Shown piece by piece: positions 43,744 to 52,592 of a DNA stretch of 64,000 nt. The stretch is taken from the NCBI GenBank assembly GCA_036490335.1, contig DASXEB010000017.1, forward strand, positions 1-64,000. Reading direction: 5' to 3'. Under the pieces are notes generated by a model. It was not told where the DNA came from. It saw nothing but the letters and a program-made list of their open reading frames with translations, and did no database searches. Source of the DNA: Palsa-1392 sp036490335. Lineage in GTDB: Bacteria > Verrucomicrobiota > Verrucomicrobiia > Chthoniobacterales > UBA10450. Both the position numbers and the translations under genes were made by a program. The first letter of the stretch is position 1; each line of letters opens with the position of its first letter.

Positions 43744-44801
43744 GACCCGATGGCTTCCGCGATTGTCTCCGCGAGCCGCGCGGACGACGCGTTGCGATGA
43801 TACCAATCGTAAATCGCACGCGCGATCCGCGGCCGCTCCGATGCGGCGGGGAAAGTTTCGAGCGTGAAAGGCCCGGGCAGGAGGTCGTCGTCGAGCGCGA
43901 TCGGCGCGCCCGCGCGCGGAAAAATCGGAATGACGCCGTGCGCGCAGAAAGCGGCGAAGGTCGTCGATTTCAAAATAGCCGCGTTCGGAAAATGGCCGGG
44001 CGCGAAGTAATCCAGCCAGCCGAACGTGCAGGTCGCAAGAATTTCGGAAGCGACCTTCGGCTCAACGTTAGGCAAATAATGAATCGCGATTTTTTCCTTT
44101 GCGGGAAAGAGCGCGCGAATCTCGGGAAGATCGGCGCCGCCGATGACAAACAGCTCTTGGATGTTGCGAAACGATTCCGGAAACGAGCCTAACGAACGCT
44201 GAATTAATTCCGTGCCGCCGCAGATGACCCAGCGTTCCGGATCGCGATCGGCAAACTGTTCCATCGACAGATGACGCTCGCCGAAAGTCGAAACGACTGG
44301 CCTGACGACGACGCGAGCGCGCGGCGCGACTCCGCACAATTGTTCCGCGAGGATCGCGCTGCTGACGATGCAAACCTGCGACTCTCGCGCGAGCGAGCGC
44401 ACGATTCGCCGCTGAAATGGTCGCAGCCAAAACGCGCTTTGCCGCCACGAGCCGGCTGCGAAGAGCTCGTGAAAAATCGTGACCAATCGGCCGCCGCAAA
44501 GCCGCCGGATCGCGTCGATCTTGGCCGGCAAGAGAAATGGCACACCGCGCGGATGATAACCGTAGCTGACGTAATGGAGCACGATCGCGGCCGCGGAATG
44601 TTGTCGCCATTCCTCCTCGGAAATCTCTGCGAGCGGCGCGAGAATATTCGCGCCCGCGGCGGGCTGCGCGGCCACGAAAGTCGTCGGGCAATCGAGTTTC
44701 TTTTCCAGTCCGCCGGCGAGCAGCAGCGCGTAATCGCCCACTCCTTCGTGGCTGCCGGGCGCGCGTGGGACGATCTGCAAAATTTCACCGGCGTGCTTCA
44801 T
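43740..44801 (-). CDS. glycosyltransferase-like protein
   Basis: 353 residues of GT-B character: SHEGVGDYALLLAGGL at the N-terminus, IVLHYVSYGYHPRGVPFLLP, and VTIFHELFAAGSWRQSAFW, a segment typical of GT4-related enzymes. The usual C-terminal E-x7-E is weak; the region reads HFPNAAILKSTTFAAFCAHGVIPIF. It is probably a divergent glycosyltransferase or a partner lacking activity. It overlaps the upstream gene by 17 bases and the downstream one by four. Confidence 0.75.
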   Translation of the reverse strand: MKHAGEILQIVPRAPGSHEGVGDYALLLAGGLEKKLDCPTTFVAAQPAAGANILAPLAEISEEEWRQHSAAAIVLHYVSYGYHPRGVPFLLPAKIDAIRRLCGGRLVTIFHELFAAGSWRQSAFWLRPFQRRIVRSLARESQVCIVSSAILAEQLCGVAPRARVVVRPVVSTFGERHLSMEQFADRDPERWVICGGTELIQRSLGSFPESFRNIQELFVIGGADLPEIRALFPAKEKIAIHYLPNVEPKVASEILATCTFGWLDYFAPGHFPNAAILKSTTFAAFCAHGVIPIFPRAGAPIALDDDLLPGPFTLETFPAASERPRIARAIYDWYHRNASSARLAETIAEAIGS

Positions 44802-45978
44802 TTTCCCGGCCTAACGAGTGCAAGGCTTCGCGGTAGTGCGTAATGGTTGCGGCGGCGAATTTTTTCCAGCGATAAGGCCGCGCGATTTCAACGCAGGCGG
44901 CGGAAAGCGTTTCGTATTCCGTGAGCGGGAACGCGAGAATTTCCGCCGCGCGCGCGGCCATCGCGGCTGGCTCGCCCGCGGGCGTGAGCAGACGTTCGCG
45001 CAGCGCCTCGAGGATCTCGCGCGGGCCGGGCACGTCGTAGGAAATTGTCGGCAATCCGGCCGCGAGCTGCTCGAGAACTGCGAGACCGAAGCCTTCGACG
45101 TAAGTGGGGAAAAGCGCGAGCGCGGCGTCCGCGAGCAGCAACGGCAGATCGTTCGCGGCGTAGGTCGGCAGGCAGGTGATGCGCGGCTCTGACTTGAAAC
45201 CAAGTTCGGCGCGCACCGTTTCCGCGCTCGACATCGTGCCGAGAAAAACGAACTGCGCGTCGGGATGCGCGCACCAGATTGTTTCCATGATCTGCGGCCA
45301 ATCGCGCGACCCTTTGCGCAAACTCCACATGCCGATGAAGCAGATTTTTTTCGCAGCGAGCCGCTTGGCAGCGGGCGCGGCGGCGCGCACGAACGCTTCG
45401 AAAAAATCGTCGTTCAGTCCGTAAGGCTGGACGAAGGCGGGCGCGCGAATCGACGGATCGCGTGCGAGCGCCTCGCGTTCGTCATCGTTAGGCACGCAGA
45501 TCAGATCGCAAACACGGATTGAGGTCTCGGCGTTTTTTCGGAAGTGATGACTCGTCAGGCGATGAAAGATGCGGCCGAGAAAACGTCCCTTCGGCTGGTC
45601 CGGCCAGCGCTCGCGCGACTTGCGCAAAAATTCCGCGTACAAACGAAAGAGTCCGACCGAGCGCGCGACGAGTAGGCCGCGAAAATTGAGCGCGCTTTTC
45701 TGGAACGGCATCGTGCCGATGAGGCAATCGATGACGTCGAATCGGTCCGCGTTTGCGCGCACATAGGCGGCGGCCCGCGACGGGAAAAAAAGCTGCCGGA
45801 AAATCGAGCGCACATTTGACGAAGCCGGTTTTGGGAAGGCGTCGGTCAGGCAAAATTTTTCGACGTGATGTCCGTCGCTCATCCAGGCGTCGGCGAGCTC
45901 GATCCAAACGCGCGCCGCGCCCAGCCGGCGATCCCAAGGGAGATTCACGATCACGAGGATGCGCAGCGGATCGGGCAT
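44785..45978 (-). CDS. glycosyltransferase family 4
   Basis: 397 residues from ATG 45978, or 403 from 45996. GT-B: LRILVIVNLPWDRRLGAARVWIEL, KICFIGMWSLRKGSRDWPQIM, QFVFLGTMSSAETV, and FPTYVEGFGLAVLEQLAAGLPTISYDVPGPREI with E-x7-E. The six extra residues of the longer start (MDHSLG) are encoded by a copy of the 9-bp word, so I favour the shorter form. Substrate unknown. Confidence 0.92.
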   Translation of the reverse strand: MPDPLRILVIVNLPWDRRLGAARVWIELADAWMSDGHHVEKFCLTDAFPKPASSNVRSIFRQLFFPSRAAAYVRANADRFDVIDCLIGTMPFQKSALNFRGLLVARSVGLFRLYAEFLRKSRERWPDQPKGRFLGRIFHRLTSHHFRKNAETSIRVCDLICVPNDDEREALARDPSIRAPAFVQPYGLNDDFFEAFVRAAAPAAKRLAAKKICFIGMWSLRKGSRDWPQIMETIWCAHPDAQFVFLGTMSSAETVRAELGFKSEPRITCLPTYAANDLPLLLADAALALFPTYVEGFGLAVLEQLAAGLPTISYDVPGPREILEALRERLLTPAGEPAAMAARAAEILAFPLTEYETLSAACVEIARPYRWKKFAAATITHYREALHSLGRENEARR

Positions 45979-45980
45979 GC

Positions 45981-46826
45981 CTAACGAGTGGTCCAAAATT
46001 TATGTCGCACCGGATTTACATAGTGGCGCAGGATCAACTCGGGCGCCGCGTAGCGGTCGGCGTAAATCGTCTGGTCGTCCAGTTGCAGAACGCATTTTTT
46101 GGCATCGAGCGGCTGGGCGCCGTTCGCGTGCATAGTCAGGTGCACGATTGTCTGGTTGGTAAAAAAATTCGGATCGCCTTCGAGCTCGAGATAGCGGCGA
46201 ATGCCTAACGACCAGTCGAGGTGGCGAAAAATGAGAAGCAAGCCGGAGTTGACCGGCACGAGCGCTTCCTCGGCGCTGCGAAAAATGCGCGGATCAGCCG
46301 AGCCCTGCTGGCAATCGGGAAGATAATAGGCGGGCGCGCTGCGTTTCTGCGCCAGCTCGATGAGCTCGGAGGCGCCTTCGAAAAACAGAATGTCGGAATC
46401 GACATAAAAGGCCGGATCGTTTCCGCGCGGAAGCGACATGATGAGGCCGAGTTGTTTTCCCATCGGCCAAGTAGTGACGTAATGGCGGAATTTTTCCGGC
46501 AGATCGGGCGGCAAATGTTCGCCGGTCGGCTGGACGGAGACAACCGGGTCGACCGCCTGCAACAACTTCACACTCTCCGAAGTGTGGGTTCCATCCGAAA
46601 CGACGGTATAGTTGATTGGGCGACCGACGTGCTGGAGGAAGGAACGAATCGAGCGCACCTGTTCCGGGACCGATTCTTCATTCGAATACGCGAAGACCGC
46701 GAGCGGCACGGTGCGCGGCGGCGTGACCGGTCGTCGTACGATCGCGGGAAGCGCGGCGCGATAGGCTTTGCGTCGCCACGAGCCTTCGAGGCGCGCGCAA
46801 TGGTAGGCAAAATTGGGCAGCCGCAT
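45981..46826 (-). CDS. putative GT-A glycosyltransferase
   Basis: 281 residues, soluble. VPLAVFAYSNEESVPEQVRSI and INYTVVSDGTHTSESVKLL fit the N-terminal Rossmann half. FYVDSDILFFEGASELIELA carries a DxD metal site. NSGLLLIFRHLDWSLGIRRYL and TNQTIVHLTMHANGAQPLD resemble GT8-like or capsule-type transferases. No exact family is recognised. It is one base from the flippase and forms part of the same operon. Confidence 0.7.
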   Translation of the reverse strand: MRLPNFAYHCARLEGSWRRKAYRAALPAIVRRPVTPPRTVPLAVFAYSNEESVPEQVRSIRSFLQHVGRPINYTVVSDGTHTSESVKLLQAVDPVVSVQPTGEHLPPDLPEKFRHYVTTWPMGKQLGLIMSLPRGNDPAFYVDSDILFFEGASELIELAQKRSAPAYYLPDCQQGSADPRIFRSAEEALVPVNSGLLLIFRHLDWSLGIRRYLELEGDPNFFTNQTIVHLTMHANGAQPLDAKKCVLQLDDQTIYADRYAAPELILRHYVNPVRHKFWTTR

Positions 46827-46827
46827 T

Positions 46828-48129
46828 TCAACCTCTTTGTTCCTGATAACGAAACCCGCGATAACTCAACCCAATATTGAGAAGCAGGCTCGGGACCGCG
46901 GAGACGAGATTGAAGGTGAGGACGCCGGAGACGCTCGAAAAAGTGATGAAGGGAATGAGCGCGATCTGCGTGCCAAGCGTGAGCGGAATGTAGAGCCACG
47001 AGCCGCGGATCCAGGCGCGCGCGGCGTTCAGCGCCCAGAGCGTGTTCGCAACCACGTTCAGGGTCGCGGCGCCGACCATGAGAAGGAGCTCGCGCTGAAG
47101 ATGGGAATAATTCGGGCCGAGGACAAAAAGGAATTCGTTAGGCAAAAGGGTCGCGCCGCCGAGAATCGTAAGGCTGAAGGCGATGACCGCGCCGACGATG
47201 CCGGCATAAAGCCATCGCAGCCGCTGCCCGTCCTGGCAGCGTGCAAACGCCGGCGCAAAAATGTTGATCATCAAACTGCCGAGTACGGTGAAGATCATCG
47301 CGAGCCGGCCAAGCGCTCCGACGGCCGCGACCGAACCGGCGCGATGACCGAAAAAACTGATGAGCAAAATCGTGATCTGCCCCTGGAGACAAAAAAAGAT
47401 CGCGTTCGCCGCCTGGCTGCGAATGAATCCGAGCATCGCCCGGCGGTCCTCGGGATTTTCCGGCGCGGTCAGGTCGATGACGCGCGTGGCATAGCGCCGC
47501 ATGATGAAAAATTGAAAATACAAGGTGCCGGCGCCCACGAGCGCGGCTGCGCCGGCGTTCAGAAAAACGAACGCGAGCACGATCAGGATCGCGAGCCGCA
47601 GAGCCGAGCCGCAAAAATCAACGAGCTGAATCTGCCGCGTGTCGGAACGCAGCCGCGGAATCACTTCAAGAATGCCGGTCGAAAGTTGGGCGAACAACCC
47701 GGCAAGGACGGCGGCAATGAGAAGCAAACTGTAGCCGAAGGAGGCGCCGTTTTTCGCGAGCAAAATGTAAAGCAGCGGGGTAATCGCGAGGACAGCGACG
47801 CTGCCAAGGGTGCGGCGCAAATGCAGGCCGGTATTGACGAGTTCGCCAAAGCGATGCCGATCCTGCCAGACGCGTCCGCCGATCGAAATCATGCCGATGT
47901 TGATGCCGATGTCGGCAAGGACGTTGATCGTGCCCTGCATCGTGTTCGCGATAGTGAAGAAGGCGTAGTCGCGCGGCACCATTCGCCGAACGAGCAAGAT
48001 GCCGCTCGCAAATCCAATCAACTGGACGAAAACCTGGACCGATGCGAAGCGCCCGACGCGATGAGCAAATTTCCACGCGCGCGCGCGCGCGATGCCCGCG
48101 GGAGTCGGAGCGGAATCGGATAAGATCAT
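46828..48129 (-). CDS. Wzx-type polysaccharide flippase (MATE/MOP family)
   Basis: 433 residues with 12 or so predicted transmembrane helices in the MOP/Polysacc_synt pattern. The N-terminus FASVQVFVQLIGFASGILLVRRM, then TIANTMQGTINVLADIGINIGM, is the first helix pair of Wzx proteins. It should move the lipid-linked repeat unit across the inner membrane. It lies between the polymerase-bearing gene group and Wzc. The gap of 59 bp to wzc is the largest inside the series and contains a copy of the 9-bp word. Confidence 0.88.
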   Translation of the reverse strand: MILSDSAPTPAGIARARAWKFAHRVGRFASVQVFVQLIGFASGILLVRRMVPRDYAFFTIANTMQGTINVLADIGINIGMISIGGRVWQDRHRFGELVNTGLHLRRTLGSVAVLAITPLLYILLAKNGASFGYSLLLIAAVLAGLFAQLSTGILEVIPRLRSDTRQIQLVDFCGSALRLAILIVLAFVFLNAGAAALVGAGTLYFQFFIMRRYATRVIDLTAPENPEDRRAMLGFIRSQAANAIFFCLQGQITILLISFFGHRAGSVAAVGALGRLAMIFTVLGSLMINIFAPAFARCQDGQRLRWLYAGIVGAVIAFSLTILGGATLLPNEFLFVLGPNYSHLQRELLLMVGAATLNVVANTLWALNAARAWIRGSWLYIPLTLGTQIALIPFITFSSVSGVLTFNLVSAVPSLLLNIGLSYRGFRYQEQRG

Positions 48130-48188
48130 GACGCGAAGATCAGCCTAACGACGCGCCAATATGGCCACACTTGTGGCGGCCGGGCGAA

Positions 48189-50336
48189 TCAGACGCGATT
48201 TCCGTCGCCGGTGCCGGCGGGATGGAAATTTTCCGCGACCGGCGGCTGGCTCGGCGTCGCCGGCGGAGTGTTATAATACTCCGCGTACTGATAGTAGTAG
48301 TATTCCGGCAAGGAGGTGTCGACGTAGTTCAAGATGACTCCGGGAACGTTGACCTGGCGGTTATAGAGCAGCTCAAGTGCTTTCGTCGTTAGGCGAGCGG
48401 AGGTGTAAGACAGCCTAACGACAAAAAGAGTGGCGTCGATCTTCGGCGCCAAGCTGGTCGTGTCATCGGCCGCGAGGACGGGCGAGCTATCGATGATGAT
48501 GTAGTCGTAATGATTGTAGATATCCTTCAGAAATTCATCGGTTGATTCGCGGAGGAGATGTTCGCTCGGTTGCGAAAGGGTGTTTCCGCGCGGAAGAACG
48601 AACAGGCTCGGAAGCGAGGTTGGAACCACGACTTCGCGCCAATTCACCTCCTGTTTCAGCACTTCGGAAAAGCCGATCTTGGAATGGATCTCGAAGGCCT
48701 CGCGCAATGCTCCGCGACGAAGATCGCCATCGATCAGCAAAGTCTTGGCGCCGGACAGAGCCATGGTGATGGCAAGGTTGGATGAAATGGTCGACTTACC
48801 CTCGTTAGGCACGGCGCTCGTGATGAGGAGGGTCTTCGGGCGCGGGCCTTCGTAGGGCATGAAGAAGATCGAAGAGCGAACGTTTCGATAGGACTCGGCA
48901 AAGATGTGCCGCGCGTCGTCCGGTTGCAGAAGGGTGACTTTGCCTTTCGTTTTCTCCTTCGGAATCTGGCCGAGAATGTTTTCGCTGAAGTGATGCTGGA
49001 ACTCGCTGAAAGAAGCCATGCGATCATCGATGCGATCGAGCAAGAGCAGGATGGCGAGACCAGCAAAAGCGCCGAAGCCGAGGCCAATGAGAAGGCTTTT
49101 GACCATTCCCGGCCGGACCGAGACGGGCGTGCTCGCATTTTCCATGATGCCGACCTCATCGCCGCCATCTACGACCTGGGAGACGTTGACATCCTTCAGG
49201 CTGTTCGTTAGGCGGTCGTAAAGTGTCTTTTGCCGGTCGACCTTATCCTTGATGCGGTTGAACTGCGCGAGGCGCTGACTCAGGTCGAGCGCTTTCTTTT
49301 CCCACTCGGCGATGTTTGCCTGGAGGTTTTCCATTTGCTTGCCGATCGATTTGCGGCGGGTCTCGAGTTTTTCAACGGCATCCTGACGATAGAGCTGAAT
49401 CAGCTTTTCCTGCTGATCGATCTCGTCGTCCAGCTTGATAATTTTCGGATGCTTGGGCCGCAAATCCTTCGAGAGTGTTTCGCGCTGCGCTTTGAGTAAC
49501 TCGAGGTTTTCCTTCGCCTTGAGATAATCGCCTTCCGGTCCGGAATCGGCGAAAGGCATTCCTTCGTTAGGCGCCGGACTGGTGCCGCCGGTTTTCGCGG
49601 CCGCTTGCTGGCGGTCGAGATTTTGATCGAGATCGAGGAGACTTAGAAGGTCATACTCAGTCTTTAGCTTCGCGTAATCCTGATTCAGCTTTACGAGATA
49701 AGCCGCGGCGCTGTTACCTTCGCCCTGCAAAAGGCCGATGTTATTCTCCTTTTGGTACTCGAGCATCTCATCCTCGCCGTTGCGAAGGTCTTTCTCGACC
49801 TGGATGAGTTGTTCGGTGATCGCGGTCGTGACATGACTGCCTTCATCGGCGCGCATTCCTTTTTTCACGTCGAGATACTTTTGCATCGCCGCGTTGAGAT
49901 AAGCCTGCGTGTAGTCAGGCGTGGAACCGACTGCTTCTAACTCAAAGATGGATGTGCGCGGGCGTTGTGAGACTGAGACAGTCACTTTGCCGGCCGGTAA
50001 CTCCGGATGAGTCGCGCGCACGATCGCTTCCGCGCCCTGGCGGACTTCGTCACTCTCCATCAGTTGAATCTGAGTGCCGTAGAAGTTATTCGTATCTTCG
50101 CTGTAAACGGCGTTCTGACTCAGGTTCAGTTTGCCCGCAACCATCATCTTGCTCGTGGAGAGAAAGGCGTTCGGCGCCTGATAAATCATCCACGCGCCGA
50201 CAAAGAGACCGAGCGAGATAGTTAGGACAGGAATCCACCACCGCCGAATAAGGAGAGCCTTATAACGATGGAGACGAGTGATGATCGCGGTCGTGATCGA
50301 CGCGGGCGTGGAGCGCTCAAGGGCTGGTGTCTGCAT
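48189..50336 (-). CDS. polysaccharide co-polymerase/tyrosine autokinase, Wzc-like
   Basis: 715 residues. N-terminal Wzz domain with two membrane helices (about 35-55 and 440-460) and long periplasmic coiled coil between. The cytosolic BY-kinase has Walker A SAVPNEGKSTISSNL, Walker A' TLLIDGDLRRGALR and Walker B YDYIIIDSSPVLAADD. A C-terminal tyrosine cluster (EYYYYQYAEYYNTP) is the autophosphorylation tail. It controls chain length and export together with Wza. The kinase and Wzz domains are fused as in proteobacterial Wzc, not split as in Firmicutes. It is three bases from wza. Confidence 0.93.
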   Translation of the reverse strand: MQTPALERSTPASITTAIITRLHRYKALLIRRWWIPVLTISLGLFVGAWMIYQAPNAFLSTSKMMVAGKLNLSQNAVYSEDTNNFYGTQIQLMESDEVRQGAEAIVRATHPELPAGKVTVSVSQRPRTSIFELEAVGSTPDYTQAYLNAAMQKYLDVKKGMRADEGSHVTTAITEQLIQVEKDLRNGEDEMLEYQKENNIGLLQGEGNSAAAYLVKLNQDYAKLKTEYDLLSLLDLDQNLDRQQAAAKTGGTSPAPNEGMPFADSGPEGDYLKAKENLELLKAQRETLSKDLRPKHPKIIKLDDEIDQQEKLIQLYRQDAVEKLETRRKSIGKQMENLQANIAEWEKKALDLSQRLAQFNRIKDKVDRQKTLYDRLTNSLKDVNVSQVVDGGDEVGIMENASTPVSVRPGMVKSLLIGLGFGAFAGLAILLLLDRIDDRMASFSEFQHHFSENILGQIPKEKTKGKVTLLQPDDARHIFAESYRNVRSSIFFMPYEGPRPKTLLITSAVPNEGKSTISSNLAITMALSGAKTLLIDGDLRRGALREAFEIHSKIGFSEVLKQEVNWREVVVPTSLPSLFVLPRGNTLSQPSEHLLRESTDEFLKDIYNHYDYIIIDSSPVLAADDTTSLAPKIDATLFVVRLSYTSARLTTKALELLYNRQVNVPGVILNYVDTSLPEYYYYQYAEYYNTPPATPSQPPVAENFHPAGTGDGNRV

Positions 50337-50339
50337 AAG

Positions 50340-51047
50340 TTAGAAATTGACCAGCCGTTGGGGCACATAAATCTGGTCATCCGGTTGCAGGACCACGTCA
50401 TCTTCCGTGTGGCCTTGCTCGATAACTCTTTTCAAGTCGACGACAAAGTCCTTGCCATCCTTGCGTGTGACTCTGACTTTGCGCTTGTCGGCAAAATCGC
50501 CGAAGCCGCCCGCGCGAATGATGGCCTTACTCACGGTGTAAGTCTCATCCGGCGGAATCTCCTCCGGACCCTGCGCCTTGACCGCGCCATAGACATAGAC
50601 TTTGCCGCGCGATTTCTCACTTACGCGATCGACCGCGAGGATAACTGTGGCGTGATAGTAATACTCCTTCTCGAGCGCCGCCTTGATGTTATAGGCTAAC
50701 TGTTTGCAAGTCTTCCCTTCGGCCGGGACGAGACCTATGTAAGGAACTTCCAGCTCGCCGTTGTCATTCACGCGCAGACGTTGTGATTCTCCGTCGCGAT
50801 CTTCGACGACGCGAAAGCTGACGTAGTCATCCGTGCCAAGTTTTTTCTTGTCGTCGAGCACGGCCATGGAGTTAGTCCGCATGACGGTGCTGCTGGCCGT
50901 GTCCGGCTCGTTCGACGCACTCGAGCGCGAGTCAACGGCGGAAGCTCGAGGGATGACTGGAAGCGGACTGCTATCCTGCGCAAACGCAGTCTGCCCCATG
51001 AGTATTGGAAGAGCAGAAAGGCCGCATAAGATGAGAAGTCGCTTCAT
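50340..51047 (-). CDS. Wza-type polysaccharide export protein
   Basis: 235 residues. A signal peptide MKRLLILCGLSALPILMGQTAFA is followed by cleavage before QDSSPL, with no lipobox. The Poly_export domain contains LGTDDYVSFRVV and LRVNDNGELEVPYIGLVP, then SLBB-type repeats (VYVYGAVKAQGPEEIPPDETYTV). It ends DDVVLQPDDQIYVPQRLVNF. It forms the outer-membrane channel. It is shorter than E. coli Wza (about 380), lacking its C-terminal helix and lipid anchor, so the adjacent beta-barrel protein may serve as the outer-membrane exit. Confidence 0.9.
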   Translation of the reverse strand: MKRLLILCGLSALPILMGQTAFAQDSSPLPVIPRASAVDSRSSASNEPDTASSTVMRTNSMAVLDDKKKLGTDDYVSFRVVEDRDGESQRLRVNDNGELEVPYIGLVPAEGKTCKQLAYNIKAALEKEYYYHATVILAVDRVSEKSRGKVYVYGAVKAQGPEEIPPDETYTVSKAIIRAGGFGDFADKRKVRVTRKDGKDFVVDLKRVIEQGHTEDDVVLQPDDQIYVPQRLVNF

Positions 51048-51062
51048 AAGTTCATGAGTTAG

Positions 51063-52334
51063 CTAAAAGCTATAGGTGCCATCGACCGAAACGCTGTTTT
51101 GTTTATAGTCGCGCAGGGGCTGATCGGATTGTTTCTGCGTATATTGGTAGCGGAGGCCGAGAGTGACGTGCGGAGTGAACTGGTAACCGAATGAAACCGC
51201 GCCGCCGTAGCGCTGGATGTGCTCGGCAAAGATACCGCCCGAGTCTTCGCCATCTTCGTAGAACAACTCGGTCGTCAGAAGCGTGCGATGGATGATATTC
51301 CAGGTCGCGGTGTGCCTGATGAAATTAAGTTCGATGAAATTGGAATCGATGCCGAGCTGGGCTTCGTGACCGGCGGAGACGGTCTGCGTGATCGCGGCAT
51401 TGATGCGATGCGAAAGGAGAATGTTCGCGTAGTAGTCGCTTAAGTCGGTCGTGTCGTCGATGCCGCCGCCGCCGTCGGAGTTGATATATTGATAGCCGGC
51501 CGCGACGCGCAGTTTGAGATAATTTGTGACCTGAGTTTCGACGAAAGGTCCGACACTATAACTGACCGAATCGTTGAGAAAATCTTCGTCGTAATAGTTA
51601 TAGACCGCGGAGGTCTCGAGGCCGCCGCCGGTCGTGGAAGTAAGCGCGAAGTAGGCGCTGAAGCTCAACTCCTCGGCATTGCGATTGAGATAATCGAACT
51701 CATTGGTCGTGGAGATAAAGTTGTAATGATCGTAGCCGAACGTGAGGACGGCTTTGTTCAGATCCCACAGGACCGAGGCGCCGGCGGTATTCTCAAAACG
51801 GCCGTAATCGGCGGTGTTGCTCAACTGCAACTCTTCGATCGGATCCTGTTGCAGTGAGAAACGGTCGTGAAAGTTGATTCGAAAATCCTGCACGAAGACA
51901 TCGAACGACAGCTCCGACCCGGGCGAGATGAGGATGCCGTTGGTGTCGGCATTCGGATGGTTGATGTAAAAGGCGTAGCCGACGCCGAGATCGAGCTTGA
52001 GGGTGTTGAGCTGGGTCACCGGCCAAATCGCGTCGAGGTTAAACTGCGGCCGGACGATGACGTCGTCTTCCTCGCCGGTCTGCGCGAGGTTGATGTTGTC
52101 GTTGTATTCGACGCCGGTCGTGGCGCTGAAAAGGAACCGAATCGGCCCCGCCTGCAGGTTATAAGGAATATCTTCGACCGTTTGATGGCGCGCTTCCGCC
52201 GCAGCTTCGCCCGCCAGCGACGGCCGCACGGCGTCCTGTGCGCGCGCCACCGGCGCGAGCACCAGGCAGGCCAGCGAGGAAAACAGCGCCGTCCAGACGA
52301 CGGCGAATTTGCAGGGTGTTGAGAGGTTGCTCAT
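51063..52334 (-). CDS. outer membrane beta-barrel protein of the polysaccharide locus
   Basis: 423 residues with a signal peptide ending VARAQDA. The rest is amphipathic beta-strands with aromatic girdles (GVEYNDNINLAQTGEEDDVIVRPQ, LGLRYQYTQKQSDQPLRDY) ending in F, the outer-membrane insertion signal. The family resembles the OM beta-barrels encoded with exopolysaccharide export genes (BcsC/GumB-like helper, or capsular Wzi). It is the first gene of the leftward operon and may form or assist the exit pore. Only 15 bp separate it from wza. Confidence 0.85.
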   Translation of the reverse strand: MSNLSTPCKFAVVWTALFSSLACLVLAPVARAQDAVRPSLAGEAAAEARHQTVEDIPYNLQAGPIRFLFSATTGVEYNDNINLAQTGEEDDVIVRPQFNLDAIWPVTQLNTLKLDLGVGYAFYINHPNADTNGILISPGSELSFDVFVQDFRINFHDRFSLQQDPIEELQLSNTADYGRFENTAGASVLWDLNKAVLTFGYDHYNFISTTNEFDYLNRNAEELSFSAYFALTSTTGGGLETSAVYNYYDEDFLNDSVSYSVGPFVETQVTNYLKLRVAAGYQYINSDGGGGIDDTTDLSDYYANILLSHRINAAITQTVSAGHEAQLGIDSNFIELNFIRHTATWNIIHRTLLTTELFYEDGEDSGGIFAEHIQRYGGAVSFGYQFTPHVTLGLRYQYTQKQSDQPLRDYKQNSVSVDGTYSF

Positions 52335-52592
52335 TGAATCAATCGCGATCTAGGTTAGCAAATGCAGTACCAACTGCAGGATGAACACAAACTTTCCCGG
52401 TCGCTACACAGCGTCCGCGGTCGTTTATGGTCGAAATTTGAGACGGCGTCCCGGTGTCGTCCAGCCCTGTCGATGACGTGATTAGCCATAGCCGTTTATG
52501 GCGGCTGTTCTACTAGCGTCCCGCGAAGGGAGCAAGATAAATCGCATCGTTAGGCGCATCTCGACCCCCTTCGAAGACGTGTAAACTTCCCT
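52335..52592. promoter_or_regulatory. likely promoter region of the polysaccharide operon
   Basis: A 258-bp gap upstream of the 17-gene leftward series, the only gap of this size in the locus. It contains an 18-bp inverted repeat, GCCATA-N6-TATGGC (52485-52502), and a second CGTTTATGG (52422-52430) exactly 70 bp away from the one in the repeat (52493-52501). One 9-bp word (TCGTTAGGC, near 52547) is also present. No clear -10/-35 pair was identified. A regulator bound at two sites seven helical turns apart is an attractive reading. Confidence 0.5.

Noticed and set aside
46813..48123. Open plus-strand frame of 436 codons
   Set aside because: Antisense to the Wzx flippase, with the same charged shadow composition and no family resemblance.
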